A DNA stretch of 54,655 nucleotides from SIG565 sp964607025 (GTDB lineage Bacteria > Bacillota > Clostridia > Oscillospirales > Acutalibacteraceae). Below the pieces are notes generated by a model that worked only from the letters and a program-made list of their open reading frames with translations, ran no database searches and was not told where the DNA came from. The stretch spans positions 1 through 54,655 of the forward strand of contig CAZSIL010000010.1 in assembly GCA_964607025.1 (NCBI GenBank), read 5' to 3'. The position numbers and the translations under genes are program-made. Of the stretch, positions 8,225 through 16,432 are shown piece after piece. Within the stretch, counting starts at the first letter, position 1; every line of letters starts with the position of its first letter.

Positions 8225-8617
8225 ATGGCTACTAAGACTACTGCAACACGCAGACGTCGTGAAAAGAAAAATATTGAACGCGGTGCTGCCCATATCCAGT
8301 CTACCTTCAACAATACTATAATCACTATTACCGATACTCAGGGTAATGCTCTTTCTTGGGCATCTGCCGGTGAGCTCGGTTTCAGAGGTTCAAGAAAATC
8401 TACTCCTTTCGCAGCACAGTCTGCTGCTGAAACTGCTGCTAAAGCTGCTATGGAGCACGGTTTGAAATTTGTAGAAGTATATGTTAAAGGTCCGGGTGCA
8501 GGCCGTGAGGCTGCTATTCGTGCATTACAGTCAGCAGGTCTTGAAGTTACTATGATTAAAGACGTAACTCCGATTCCGCACAACGGTTGCCGTCCTCCGA
8601 AGAGAAGACGTGTGTAA
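8225..8617 (+). CDS. rpsK: 30S ribosomal protein S11
   Basis: A 130-residue S11 with the family core GAAHIQSTFNNTIITITDTQGN and GPGAGREAAIRALQSAGLEV, ending TPIPHNGCRPPKRRRV. S11 lies on the platform of the small subunit, close to the mRNA exit and the E site. The TAGGAGG site is seven bases from the ATG. It is placed between rpsM and rpsD as usual. Confidence 0.97.
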   Translation: MATKTTATRRRREKKNIERGAAHIQSTFNNTIITITDTQGNALSWASAGELGFRGSRKSTPFAAQSAAETAAKAAMEHGLKFVEVYVKGPGAGREAAIRALQSAGLEVTMIKDVTPIPHNGCRPPKRRRV

Positions 8618-8640
8618 CCTAAAATATGGAGGTGTGTTAG

Positions 8641-9267
8641 ATGGCAAGATATACCGGAGCAGTTTGTAGATTATGCCGCCGTGAAGGACAAAAATTGTTC
8701 TTAAAGGGCGAACGCTGCTATTCCGATAAATGTTCTGTTGGTATCAGAGCTTATGCTCCCGGCCAGCACGGACAGGGCCGTAAAAAATCTTCTGAATATG
8801 GTTTACAGCTCCGCGCTAAACAAAAAGCAAGAAGATTTTACGGTGTACAAGAAGGCCAGTTCTACCATTATTTTGAATTGGCAGAACGTAAACAGGGTAT
8901 CACTGGTGAAAACCTTTTACAGATCCTTGAGAGCCGTCTTGATAACGTTGTTTACAGAGCAGGATTTGCTTCTTCCAGAGCAGAAGCTCGTCAGCTCGTT
9001 GGCCACGGCCACTATGAAGTAAACGGCAAACGCGTAGATATCGCTTCATATTTGCTCAGAGCAGGCGACGTAGTATCGGTTTGTGAAAAGAGCAAGGCAA
9101 GTGAAAAATTTAAAGCTGTTATTGAAGCTAACGGTGCAAGACCTGTTCCTGAGTGGATGGATTTAAACCGCGATGCTCTTTCGGTTAAGGTTGTAGCTTT
9201 ACCTGAGCGCACTCAGATTGATGCTCCCGTTGAAGAACAGCTTATCGTTGAATTCTATTCTAAGTAA
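8641..9267 (+). CDS. rpsD: 30S ribosomal protein S4
   Basis: A 208-residue S4 with an N-terminal domain holding cysteines (CRLCRREGQK and CYSDKC) that resemble the zinc-binding form, and the S4 RNA-binding domain near residues 97-160 (ESRLDNVVYRAGFASSRAEARQLVGHGH). S4 starts 30S assembly. In many Firmicutes rpsD is located elsewhere on the chromosome; here it is inside the alpha operon. The following 78 bases contain a hairpin. Confidence 0.96.
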   Translation: MARYTGAVCRLCRREGQKLFLKGERCYSDKCSVGIRAYAPGQHGQGRKKSSEYGLQLRAKQKARRFYGVQEGQFYHYFELAERKQGITGENLLQILESRLDNVVYRAGFASSRAEARQLVGHGHYEVNGKRVDIASYLLRAGDVVSVCEKSKASEKFKAVIEANGARPVPEWMDLNRDALSVKVVALPERTQIDAPVEEQLIVEFYSK

Positions 9268-9277
9268 TAGTTTTTCA

Positions 9278-9311
9278 GTATCAGTTATTTGCCGCATAAA
9301 ATATCTGATAC
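9278..9311 (+). repeat. Hairpin in the rpsD-rpoA gap
   Basis: A 7-bp perfect inverted repeat, GTATCAG at 9278-9284 and CTGATAC at 9305-9311, with a 20-base loop, in the 78-base gap between rpsD and rpoA. It is followed by an A-run, not a T-run, so it is not a + strand terminator. It could be an RNA processing site or a regulatory structure; chance cannot be excluded. Confidence 0.35.
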
Positions 9312-9345
9312 AAAAAATCAAGATTGCGGAGAAATGGAGCTTTAA

Positions 9346-10296
9346 ATGTTAGAGATTGAAAAGCCCAGAATTGAAACGCTGGATTTATCTGAAGACGGCA
9401 AATACGGCAAATTTATGATGACACATCTTGAACGCGGTTATGCTATCACACTCGGTAACAGTATGCGCAGAGTTTTACTCTCCACTTTACCCGGTGTTGC
9501 AGTAACCAACATCAAGATAGATGGTGTTGTTCATGAGTTTTCAACCGTGAAAGGCGTTAAAGAAGATGTAACAGAGATAGTCCTTAATATTAAGGGACTG
9601 ATATCAAAGCTTTATTGTGACGGCCCTAAGACTGTTTACATTGAAGCCGAAGGTCCATGCGAGATTACAGCAGCTGATATTAAGGCTGATAGTGAAGTAG
9701 AAATTTTGAATCCCGATTTGCATATTGCAACACTTGATGCAGATGGCAAACTCAATATGGAATTAACACTCGGTAAGGGCCGCGGATACGTTCCGGCTGT
9801 AGCTAACAAGCCCGAGACAACCGTTATAGGTGTTATTCCCGTGGATTCAATCTTCACACCCGTTTTAAAAGCTAATTTTACTGTTGAGGATACTCGTCAG
9901 GGTAGCGAAATTAATATGAACGCATTAACCCTCGAAGTATGGACCGACGGTTCTATTATGGCTAACGAGGCGGTATCTATGGCCGCCAAGATTTTGATTG
10001 AGCATTTTGAACTTTTCCTTGATTTATCCGATGCCACTAAAGATGGTGAAAGCTTTATGGCTGAAAAGGGCATTAGCGATAAGGAAAAAGTACTCGATAT
10101 GACAATCGAAGAACTTGATTTGTCTGTTCGTAGCTTTAACTGCTTAAAGCGCGCAGGCATCAATACAGTAGAAGACCTTATTAACAAATCTGAAGAAGAT
10201 ATGATGAAGGTTAGAAATCTTGGTAGAAAGTCTCTTGAAGAGGTTATTGCAAAACTTGATTCGTTTGGTTATACCCTTAAAAAAGACGAAGACTAA
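9346..10296 (+). CDS. rpoA: RNA polymerase alpha subunit
   Basis: A 316-residue RpoA. The N-terminal domain (about 1-230) contains the dimerisation signature MTHLERGYAITLGNSMRRVLLS and drives beta/beta' assembly. The C-terminal domain (about 245-310) carries LDLSVRSFNCLKRAGI and VRNLGRKSLEEV, the helix-hairpin-helix surface that contacts UP elements and activators. The ATG follows TGGAGCTTTA. It lies between rpsD and rplQ in the conserved order. Confidence 0.98.
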   Translation: MLEIEKPRIETLDLSEDGKYGKFMMTHLERGYAITLGNSMRRVLLSTLPGVAVTNIKIDGVVHEFSTVKGVKEDVTEIVLNIKGLISKLYCDGPKTVYIEAEGPCEITAADIKADSEVEILNPDLHIATLDADGKLNMELTLGKGRGYVPAVANKPETTVIGVIPVDSIFTPVLKANFTVEDTRQGSEINMNALTLEVWTDGSIMANEAVSMAAKILIEHFELFLDLSDATKDGESFMAEKGISDKEKVLDMTIEELDLSVRSFNCLKRAGINTVEDLINKSEEDMMKVRNLGRKSLEEVIAKLDSFGYTLKKDED

Positions 10297-10326
10297 GACA
10301 CTGAACACCCAAAAGGAGTGAGTATA

Positions 10327-10668
10327 ATGCCAGGTACAAGAAAACTTGGAAGAACCAGCGACCACAGAACTGCTATGCTCAGAGCTATGGTTACCTATTT
10401 GTTTGAAAACGGCAAAATCGAAACCACAGTTACACGTGCAAAGGAAGTTCGCTCGGTAGCAGAGAAATATATTACACTCGCAAAAGATAATAGTCTTCAC
10501 AGTAAGCGTCAAGCTTTAGCTTTTATTACTAAGGAAGATGTTGTTAAAAAGCTTTATAGCGACATCGCACCGAAGTATATGGATAAGAACGGCGGTTATT
10601 GCCGTATCACCAAAACCGGCCCGCGCCGTGGTGACGCAGCAGAAATGGCTATTATTGAGTTAATCTAA
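10327..10668 (+). CDS. rplQ: 50S ribosomal protein L17
   Basis: A 113-residue L17 beginning MPGTRKLGRTSDHRTAMLRA and ending RRGDAAEMAIIELI, a typical length for Firmicutes. The start at ATG 10327 is chosen over an upstream in-frame GTG because AAAGGAGTG is correctly spaced before it. L17 lies near the exit tunnel. It is the last gene of the ribosomal cluster, and two hairpins follow. Confidence 0.96.
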   Translation: MPGTRKLGRTSDHRTAMLRAMVTYLFENGKIETTVTRAKEVRSVAEKYITLAKDNSLHSKRQALAFITKEDVVKKLYSDIAPKYMDKNGGYCRITKTGPRRGDAAEMAIIELI

Positions 10669-10679
10669 TTTCTCATAAG

Positions 10680-10736
10680 TTAGTCCTCACATCGTAAGAT
10701 TGCAATGCAGTCTTGTGATGCGGGGACTAAATCTTT
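10680..10736 (+). terminator. Long hairpin after rplQ, probable terminator
   Basis: A very long imperfect stem: TTAGTCC at 10680-10686 pairs with GGACTAA at 10724-10730, and pairing continues almost unbroken (one mismatch, a few G-U pairs) to a 3-base loop at 10704-10706. The short tract ATCTTTT follows. It probably ends the ribosomal operon transcript or protects its 3' end. Confidence 0.7.
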
Positions 10737-10757
10737 TAAAAACAGGATAAATGATGT

Positions 10758-10798
10758 ATACCGAGAAAAATCTTTATGGTTTTCTCGGTATTTTTTCT
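10758..10798 (+). terminator. Intrinsic terminator of the ribosomal operon
   Basis: A perfect 12-bp stem, ATACCGAGAAAA at 10758-10769 and TTTTCTCGGTAT at 10780-10791, with a 10-base loop and a T-rich tail. It is a textbook rho-independent terminator, placed 28 bases after the first hairpin. Confidence 0.9.
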
Positions 10799-10842
10799 TA
10801 TATCAGTAGCAATAATACACAAAAATAAAGTATTTATTAAGG

Positions 10843-10862
10843 GGGAATTTTATGTTTTTCCC
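10843..10862. repeat. Short inverted repeat upstream of the island promoter
   Basis: GGGAA and TTCCC (10843-10847 and 10858-10862) flank a 10-base AT-rich centre, ending six bases before the -35 box of the polysaccharide promoter. It could be an operator, but the half-sites are short and no regulator is encoded nearby. Confidence 0.2.
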
Positions 10863-10868
10863 AAATAT

Positions 10869-10897
10869 TTGACTTAATAAAAATTTTGTGTTATTAT
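10869..10897 (+). promoter_or_regulatory. Promoter of the polysaccharide island
   Basis: TTGACT at 10869-10874, a 17-base spacer, then TATTAT at 10892-10897: a near-consensus vegetative promoter. It lies between the ribosomal operon terminator and the first island gene, with a leader of about 50 bases. It could serve the whole co-directional island. Confidence 0.75.
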
Positions 10898-10951
10898 ATA
10901 TATACGTATATATTATGTTGCCCATATTTTTTCAAAAAGGGTGGAAAACGA

Positions 10952-12079
10952 ATGAGAAATCAACTATTCCTTTCAACTCCCACAATGCATGGGGAAGAAA
11001 TTAAATTTGTCCAAGAAGCTTTCGAAAAAAATTGGATTGCACCGCTAGGTTTCAATTGCGATAATTTCGAAAAAGAATTGGGCAATTTTTTAAATAATAA
11101 TACCCGCCCCACCAATTGTTTGGCACTTAACTCAGGTACATCAGCTTTACATTTGGCGGTCAAGCTTGCAGGCATAAAAGGAGGAGATATCGTTCTTTGC
11201 AGTGATATGACCTTTTCTGCCACTATCAACCCCGTCGTTTATGAAGGCGGTGTTCCTGTTTTTATTGATAGCGAAAAAGACACTTGGAATATGGACCCTG
11301 AGGCGCTGAATAAAGCTTTTCAAAAATATCCTTCGGCAAAAACAGTTGTTTTGACGCATCTTTACGGCACACCCGCAAAAATAGATGAGATTATAGACGT
11401 CTGCAAAAAAAACAATGCAATTTTGATTGAGGACGCTGCCGAAGCTCTCTCCGCAAAATACAAAGGCAAAGAATGCGGAACTTTTGGTGAATATGCCGCT
11501 ATCAGTTTTAATGGCAATAAAATAATAACTACCTCGGGCGGCGGTATGCTTTTAACAGCAGATAAATCCGCCCGTGATAAAGCTTTTTACTGGGCAACTC
11601 AATCCCGTGAGCGTTTCCCTTGGTATGAACATAAAGAAATCGGCTACAACTACCGAATGAGTAATGTTGTGGCAGGTATCGGCAGAGGTCAATTATTGCA
11701 TCTTGAAGAACACCGCAAATTAAAAACTGAAATTTACAATCGTTATAAAGCCGGATTTGAAGGGTCCCCTCTCTCTATGAACCCATATATAAAAGATACC
11801 ACTCCAAATTTTTGGCTTTCTTGTATATTGCTGGACGAAGGTGTTAAGATTTCGCCACTTGAAGTTATGGAAAACCTCAAGAAGCAAAATATCGAATCTC
11901 GCCCTCTGTGGAAACCAATGCATATGCAACCGGTTTTCCAAAAATATGACTTTATAACCACAGCCGAATATGCAGTAAACGAAGATTTATTTGCTCGCGG
12001 TCTTTGTTTGCCAAGCGATATTAAAATGACGGCGAGGGAGCAACAAATAGTGATTGATTTAATAAAATCCTTTTTTTAA
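10952..12079 (+). CDS. pglE: PglE-like sugar aminotransferase
   Basis: A 375-residue PLP-dependent aminotransferase of the DegT/DnrJ/EryC1/StrS family. It closely resembles PglE, which makes UDP-4-amino-4,6-dideoxy-GlcNAc from the 4-keto sugar: opening FLSTPTMHGEE, then NWIAPLGFN, the Schiff-base lysine K190 in SFNGNKIITTSGGGM, and RPLWKPMHMQPVF. The start at 10952 is set by GGGTGG; an earlier in-frame ATG at 10886 lies inside the promoter. The matching dehydratase PglF is not in this window. First gene of the island. Confidence 0.85.
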   Translation: MRNQLFLSTPTMHGEEIKFVQEAFEKNWIAPLGFNCDNFEKELGNFLNNNTRPTNCLALNSGTSALHLAVKLAGIKGGDIVLCSDMTFSATINPVVYEGGVPVFIDSEKDTWNMDPEALNKAFQKYPSAKTVVLTHLYGTPAKIDEIIDVCKKNNAILIEDAAEALSAKYKGKECGTFGEYAAISFNGNKIITTSGGGMLLTADKSARDKAFYWATQSRERFPWYEHKEIGYNYRMSNVVAGIGRGQLLHLEEHRKLKTEIYNRYKAGFEGSPLSMNPYIKDTTPNFWLSCILLDEGVKISPLEVMENLKKQNIESRPLWKPMHMQPVFQKYDFITTAEYAVNEDLFARGLCLPSDIKMTAREQQIVIDLIKSFF

Positions 12080-12091
12080 GGTGGTTACATA

Positions 12092-12715
12092 ATGTACTCA
12101 AAATTTATAAAGCGACCAATGGATTTCTTTTTGAGTCTTTGCGCGCTGATAGTTTTGTTTCCTGTTTTACTGATTTTAATAATACTGGGTGCAATATATA
12201 TGAAAGGTAATCCGTTTTTCACCCAACTGCGTCCAGGTAAAGACGAAAAGATATTTAAGCTTATAAAATTTCGCACCATGACAAACGAAAGGGACATAGA
12301 AGGCAACCTTTTGCCCGACAAGGAGCGCCTTACAAGATACGGAAAATTTTTACGCGCAACCTCTTTGGATGAGCTACCGGAACTTATAAACATACTAAAA
12401 GGCGATATGTCAATAGTAGGACCAAGACCATTATTAACCCAATATCTTCTGCTTTATAATGAAAGACAAAAGCTACGCCATACCGTTCGACCGGGGCTTA
12501 CTGGCTTCGCTCAAGTCAACGGTCGAAATACAATAACATGGGAGCAAAAATTCGAGGATGATGTCACCTATATAGAAAATATATCCTTCTCTGGTGATAT
12601 GAAAATAATCTTCAAAACTGTTGTTTCAGTTTTGAAACGCGAGGGTATTTCTCAAGAAAACAATGCTACTATGGAAGAATTTAAAGGAACTGCAAAGGAG
12701 ACTGTAAATGTCTAA
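12092..12715 (+). CDS. pglC: PglC-like initiating phosphoglycosyl transferase
   Basis: A 207-residue monotopic phosphoglycosyl transferase that moves a sugar-1-phosphate to undecaprenyl phosphate. It has one re-entrant N-terminal hydrophobic helix (about 11-35), the FTQLRPGKDEKIFKLIKFRTM stretch, the catalytic pair D93-E94 in SLDELPEL, and VGPRPLL and RPGLTGFAQVNGRN. It is the small PglC type, not the large WbaP type. AAGGTGG precedes the start; the end overlaps the next gene by 8 bases. This enzyme would begin repeat-unit assembly. Confidence 0.88.
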   Translation: MYSKFIKRPMDFFLSLCALIVLFPVLLILIILGAIYMKGNPFFTQLRPGKDEKIFKLIKFRTMTNERDIEGNLLPDKERLTRYGKFLRATSLDELPELINILKGDMSIVGPRPLLTQYLLLYNERQKLRHTVRPGLTGFAQVNGRNTITWEQKFEDDVTYIENISFSGDMKIIFKTVVSVLKREGISQENNATMEEFKGTAKETVNV

Positions 12716-13313
12716 TTTAATTATAATTGGTGGTGGCGGTCACGCAAAGGTTGTTGCCGATATCGCTCTCTTAAACGGCTATAAAATCTTAGGATTTTTG
12801 GATGATAATCCCGATATTACTAAGCTGTTGGATTTTGATAGATTGGGCAGAATTGATGATGCCCATTTGTTTGCGGATAAAGCTGAATTTATGATAGCCA
12901 TCGGAAATAATTCCATCCGTAAAGATATTGCCGAAAAATTCAGTTTGAATTTTGCAACGCTTATTCATCCCACAGCTATAATCGGTTCACAGGTTCATAT
13001 AGGCAAAGGTTCTGTTGTAATGCCGTCGGCAGTAATAAATTCTTCGGCAAAAATAGGAAAACACTGTATTATTAACTCTGCTTCAATAATCGAACATGAT
13101 TGCATCATTGGTGATTTCACACATATATCACCTAATGCAACGCTGTGCGGCACTACAAGAATTGGTGATGCATGCCATATTGGTGCCGGTTCAACGGTGA
13201 TTAATAATAAAAGTATTTGCAATAACGCTATTATTGGTGCCGGTGCCGTCATAATAGAAAATATTGAAATCCCGGGAACCTATATCGGCTTTCCTACGAG
13301 GAAAATAAAATGA
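12708..13313 (+). CDS. pglD: PglD-like sugar O/N-acetyltransferase
   Basis: A 201-residue PglD/NeuD-family protein: an N-terminal Rossmann-like half (IIIGGGGHAKVVADIA, residues 4-19) and a C-terminal left-handed beta-helix of hexapeptide repeats that binds acetyl-CoA. The likely catalytic histidine is in SIIEHDCIIGDFTHISP. Next to PglE- and PglC-like genes, the likely job is N-acetylation of the 4-amino sugar. It overlaps both neighbours (8 and 4 bases), which indicates coupling. A NeuD-like O-acetyltransferase role is the alternative. Confidence 0.8.
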   Translation: MSNLIIIGGGGHAKVVADIALLNGYKILGFLDDNPDITKLLDFDRLGRIDDAHLFADKAEFMIAIGNNSIRKDIAEKFSLNFATLIHPTAIIGSQVHIGKGSVVMPSAVINSSAKIGKHCIINSASIIEHDCIIGDFTHISPNATLCGTTRIGDACHIGAGSTVINNKSICNNAIIGAGAVIIENIEIPGTYIGFPTRKIK

Positions 13314-14467
13314 AAAAAATTTGTTATGTTTCAACGCTTTCCATTTCTATATGTGCATTTTTTATCGAACAACTTAAATTCTTGAGTGAAAATGGTTTTT
13401 CTGCAACCGTGATTTGTTCTCCCGATGATAATCTCAAAGAAAAATTAGGTAAAAACATAAATTTTATTCCGGTGGATATCCCCCGCGGAATTCACCCATT
13501 TGGTATGCTTAAAGCCATTTTAAAATTAAGAAAAATCTTTTTAAAAGAAGGGTTTGATTTAGTTCAGTATTCTACGCCCAACGCGGCGTTTTGCGCTTCA
13601 ATTGCTTCCCGTCTTGCAAAAACAGGTGTGCGCAATTATCACCTTATGGGTTTGAGATATTTGGGCGAAAAAGGTCTAAAAAGAAAATTTTTATTCTATA
13701 TGGAAAAATTAACGTGCTCTCAATCTACTGCAATAGAATGTGTCAGTCAATCCAATCTTGAATTAGCAACCACAAGCAGGTTATTCCCAAACGAAAAAGG
13801 CACCGTTGTATTTAACGGAAGCAGCGGAGGAATTAATTTGCAAAAATATGATAAAAGCTTTAGACCTGAATATCGCAAAAACATAAGAAAAAAGTATAAC
13901 ATCCCTCTTGATGCCTTCGTTTTTGGATTTGTAGGGCGTATTACTCGAGATAAAGGTGTAAATGAAATTTTAGGCGCCTTCAAAAGCTGTAAAGACGTTT
14001 ATCTTATGATGATAGGAAACGAAGAAAACATAACCCGTATCAACAGTGAACTTTATAAATGGTCAAAAAATGAATCAAAAATTATTTATATAGGGCAAGT
14101 AGAAAATATTGAACAATACTACTGTGCATTAGATGTTTTATTGTTCCCCAGTTATCGTGAAGGATTTGGAAATGTAGTTATGGAAGCTGCAGCTATGGGA
14201 ACACCTGCAATAATAAGCCGTATTCCAGGTCCTATAGATGCTGTTTTAGAGAATAAGACCGCGTTAGTTGTCGATGTTAAAAATGAAAATGCACTAAAAG
14301 ATGCAATGGAAAAAATAATGCAAAACGAATTATTTATCAGCATGTCGGATGAAGCATCAAATTTTGTGCGTTCGCGTTTTGACAGCAAACTTTTAAACGT
14401 TAAAATTTTAGAACGTAAAAACTTTCTTCTAAAAGGAAACCAATATGAAAAAAATAGCAATTATTAA
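13310..14467 (+). CDS. Glycosyltransferase, GT4 family
   Basis: A 385-residue GT-B fold transferase. The C-terminal GT4 signature is VFGFVGRITRDKGVNEIL, then FPSYREGFGNVVMEAAAMGTPAI with the E-x7-E retaining motif. It resembles PglA-type enzymes, which add the second sugar to the lipid-linked acceptor, and its place right after PglC/PglD-like genes fits that. Cytoplasmic face of the membrane. It overlaps the stop of the previous gene by 4 bases and the next gene by 23. Donor and acceptor cannot be told from sequence. Confidence 0.85.
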   Translation: MKKICYVSTLSISICAFFIEQLKFLSENGFSATVICSPDDNLKEKLGKNINFIPVDIPRGIHPFGMLKAILKLRKIFLKEGFDLVQYSTPNAAFCASIASRLAKTGVRNYHLMGLRYLGEKGLKRKFLFYMEKLTCSQSTAIECVSQSNLELATTSRLFPNEKGTVVFNGSSGGINLQKYDKSFRPEYRKNIRKKYNIPLDAFVFGFVGRITRDKGVNEILGAFKSCKDVYLMMIGNEENITRINSELYKWSKNESKIIYIGQVENIEQYYCALDVLLFPSYREGFGNVVMEAAAMGTPAIISRIPGPIDAVLENKTALVVDVKNENALKDAMEKIMQNELFISMSDEASNFVRSRFDSKLLNVKILERKNFLLKGNQYEKNSNY

Positions 14468-15575
14468 TCGCTCTAATTTTAAAAATTATGGTTCAGTTTT
14501 ACAATGTTATGCTCTTTGCGAAGCAGTTCGCTCACTAGGGTTAGAAAGCGAACTTGTGTGGGTTAGAGGTAATTTAAGCCAAAACTATGATTTTCGATTA
14601 AATAAAATTGTCAGTTCATTATTTAAGCTCATAACACATCCTTACCTTTTAAAATCAACAGTAAAAAATGTGGGGGATATGAGTTCGCGCATTATAAACG
14701 AAAAGACCGTCAAACTATTCAACGAGTTTGGTAAAAATCATATAAATCAAAAGCTTTATACAATAAGCGAATTAAAAAAGGTTTCGCGAAATCATTATGA
14801 CAAGATTTTATGTGGTAGTGATCAAATATGGTGTTCCACTACACTTTATGTGGACCCTCTTATGTATTTACGATTCGCGCCTGAAAGTAAGCGTATTGCA
14901 TATGCACCAAGTATAGGCAGAGATTATATACCAAGATACAATTCTTCCAAAATGAAGCGATATATTTCTCAAATACCCCGTCTTTCAGTAAGGGAAACGA
15001 AAGCCCAAGAACTTATAAAAGAACTCTGCGGCAGAGATGCCGTTTTAGTATGCGACCCGACGCTTTTATTGTGTAAAAATCACTATAGAGCAATACAAAA
15101 CAAGGTTGAAGGCGTAGAGAATGCTCTTGTGTGCTATTTTCTTGATGTCCCTTCGGAAAAAACACAGAAGAAAATAGCGGATTTCGCTAAAAAAAATGGA
15201 CATAAAATCGTATGTTTGGGTAGCCGCCTTACATATCTTGAAAAGGATTGCGATGTTTTATATCCCGATTGCGGTCCAAAGGAATTCTTGTATGTAATTG
15301 ACTGCGCACAAAGAGTTTTTACTGATTCTTATCACGGAATGTTGTTTTCAATAATATTTGAAAAAAATTTCATTTCCATAGAACGAAAGTACCGCGAATT
15401 CAACCAATCATCAAGACAAAGAACAATTCTTGAAATGTTTGGGCTTAATGCTTTCTACATTACAGAAGATGATGATATTATCAAAAAACAAATAGATTAT
15501 AAGTCTTTCTCCAAAGAAAAAGATGATTTTATACGTGATTCTTTAAAGTTTTTAAAAGATAGTATAGCCAAATAA
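14445..15575 (+). CDS. Polysaccharide pyruvyl transferase family protein
   Basis: A 376-residue protein of the CsaB/WcaK pyruvyl-transferase family. Visible marks are the N-terminal INRSNFKNYGSVLQCYAL, the central KILCGSDQIW, and the C-terminal TDSYHGMLFSIIFEKNFI with the conserved histidine. Members transfer pyruvate from phosphoenolpyruvate to a sugar, adding negative charge; some act as other transferases. It overlaps the preceding GT4 gene. A gene of this family is often paired with an F420-hydrogenase-beta-like gene, which lies two genes downstream. Confidence 0.85.
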   Translation: MKKIAIINRSNFKNYGSVLQCYALCEAVRSLGLESELVWVRGNLSQNYDFRLNKIVSSLFKLITHPYLLKSTVKNVGDMSSRIINEKTVKLFNEFGKNHINQKLYTISELKKVSRNHYDKILCGSDQIWCSTTLYVDPLMYLRFAPESKRIAYAPSIGRDYIPRYNSSKMKRYISQIPRLSVRETKAQELIKELCGRDAVLVCDPTLLLCKNHYRAIQNKVEGVENALVCYFLDVPSEKTQKKIADFAKKNGHKIVCLGSRLTYLEKDCDVLYPDCGPKEFLYVIDCAQRVFTDSYHGMLFSIIFEKNFISIERKYREFNQSSRQRTILEMFGLNAFYITEDDDIIKKQIDYKSFSKEKDDFIRDSLKFLKDSIAK

Positions 15576-15595
15576 GAAATAAAAAGGAAATATAT

Positions 15596-16432
15596 ATGAG
15601 TGAATGTAAATTAGAAGTTCTTATGAGCGTAATGCATCAATCCGATTTTTCACTTGCTTATAAAAGTAATATTCAAAGCGATCTTCTTATGATTAATCAA
15701 TGTGATAGGGATGGTTATGACGAAATTGAAGAGAACGGCTTTATTTGGCGTATGATTTCAACCACCGAGCGCGGTCTTTCTAACAGTCGCAATATGGCAA
15801 TAAATAATGCCAGGGGCGATATTTGTTTGTTGTGTGATGATGATGAAACTTTCTTTGATGGATATAGAGAAGGAATTTTATCTGCATATGAAGAAATTGG
15901 CGATGCCGATTCGGTAGTGTTTAATATAAACAGAATAAATTACACTATGAAAAAGACGTACTATAAAATAACTTCTGTTCGTCCCACTCCAAAATATCGT
16001 GGTTATGGCAGTCCTATGCTTAGCTTTCGTTTAAATAAGATTCTCGAAAATAATATCACTATGAATACTACGTTTGGCTCCGGTTCACAATGGGGCGGTG
16101 GAGAAGAAATTTTATTCGAACAAGCAATAAAAGAAAAGGGCTTAAAGATGTATGAGCATCCTTTCACGATTGCTACTATTGATTATGGTAGCGGTGAATC
16201 GTGGTTCGGCGGTTATGATGAAAAGTACTTTTATAATTTAGGAGCATTTATAGGATTTCAATTTAAGAAAAAATTTATTCTTCGTGAACTCAGAATGTTG
16301 CTAACGTGTTATCGCCTTAGGCGTGAAAATAGACTTTCATTTATGCAAAAAATGAAATGGATGCGAATTGGTATGAAGCAATTTAAAAAGGGTATTCCAT
16401 ATGCTGAATATAAGAAAGGAAACATCAAATGA
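15596..16432 (+). CDS. Glycosyltransferase, GT2-like
   Basis: A 278-residue GT-A fold enzyme. RGLSNSRNMAINNARGD near residues 59-75 and the metal/nucleotide-binding run CDDDE near residues 79-83 are the GT2 marks; a GSGSQWGGGEEILFEQ segment is the likely acceptor-side acidic motif. Substrate unknown. An AAAAGGAAA site precedes the start. The stop overlaps the next gene start as ATGA, so translation is probably coupled. Confidence 0.75.
   Translation: MSECKLEVLMSVMHQSDFSLAYKSNIQSDLLMINQCDRDGYDEIEENGFIWRMISTTERGLSNSRNMAINNARGDICLLCDDDETFFDGYREGILSAYEEIGDADSVVFNINRINYTMKKTYYKITSVRPTPKYRGYGSPMLSFRLNKILENNITMNTTFGSGSQWGGGEEILFEQAIKEKGLKMYEHPFTIATIDYGSGESWFGGYDEKYFYNLGAFIGFQFKKKFILRELRMLLTCYRLRRENRLSFMQKMKWMRIGMKQFKKGIPYAEYKKGNIK

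Noticed and set aside
10751..10831. Possible small peptide after rplQ (ATGATGTATACC...)
   Set aside because: The frame runs through the terminator stem, lacks a ribosome binding site and has no motif.
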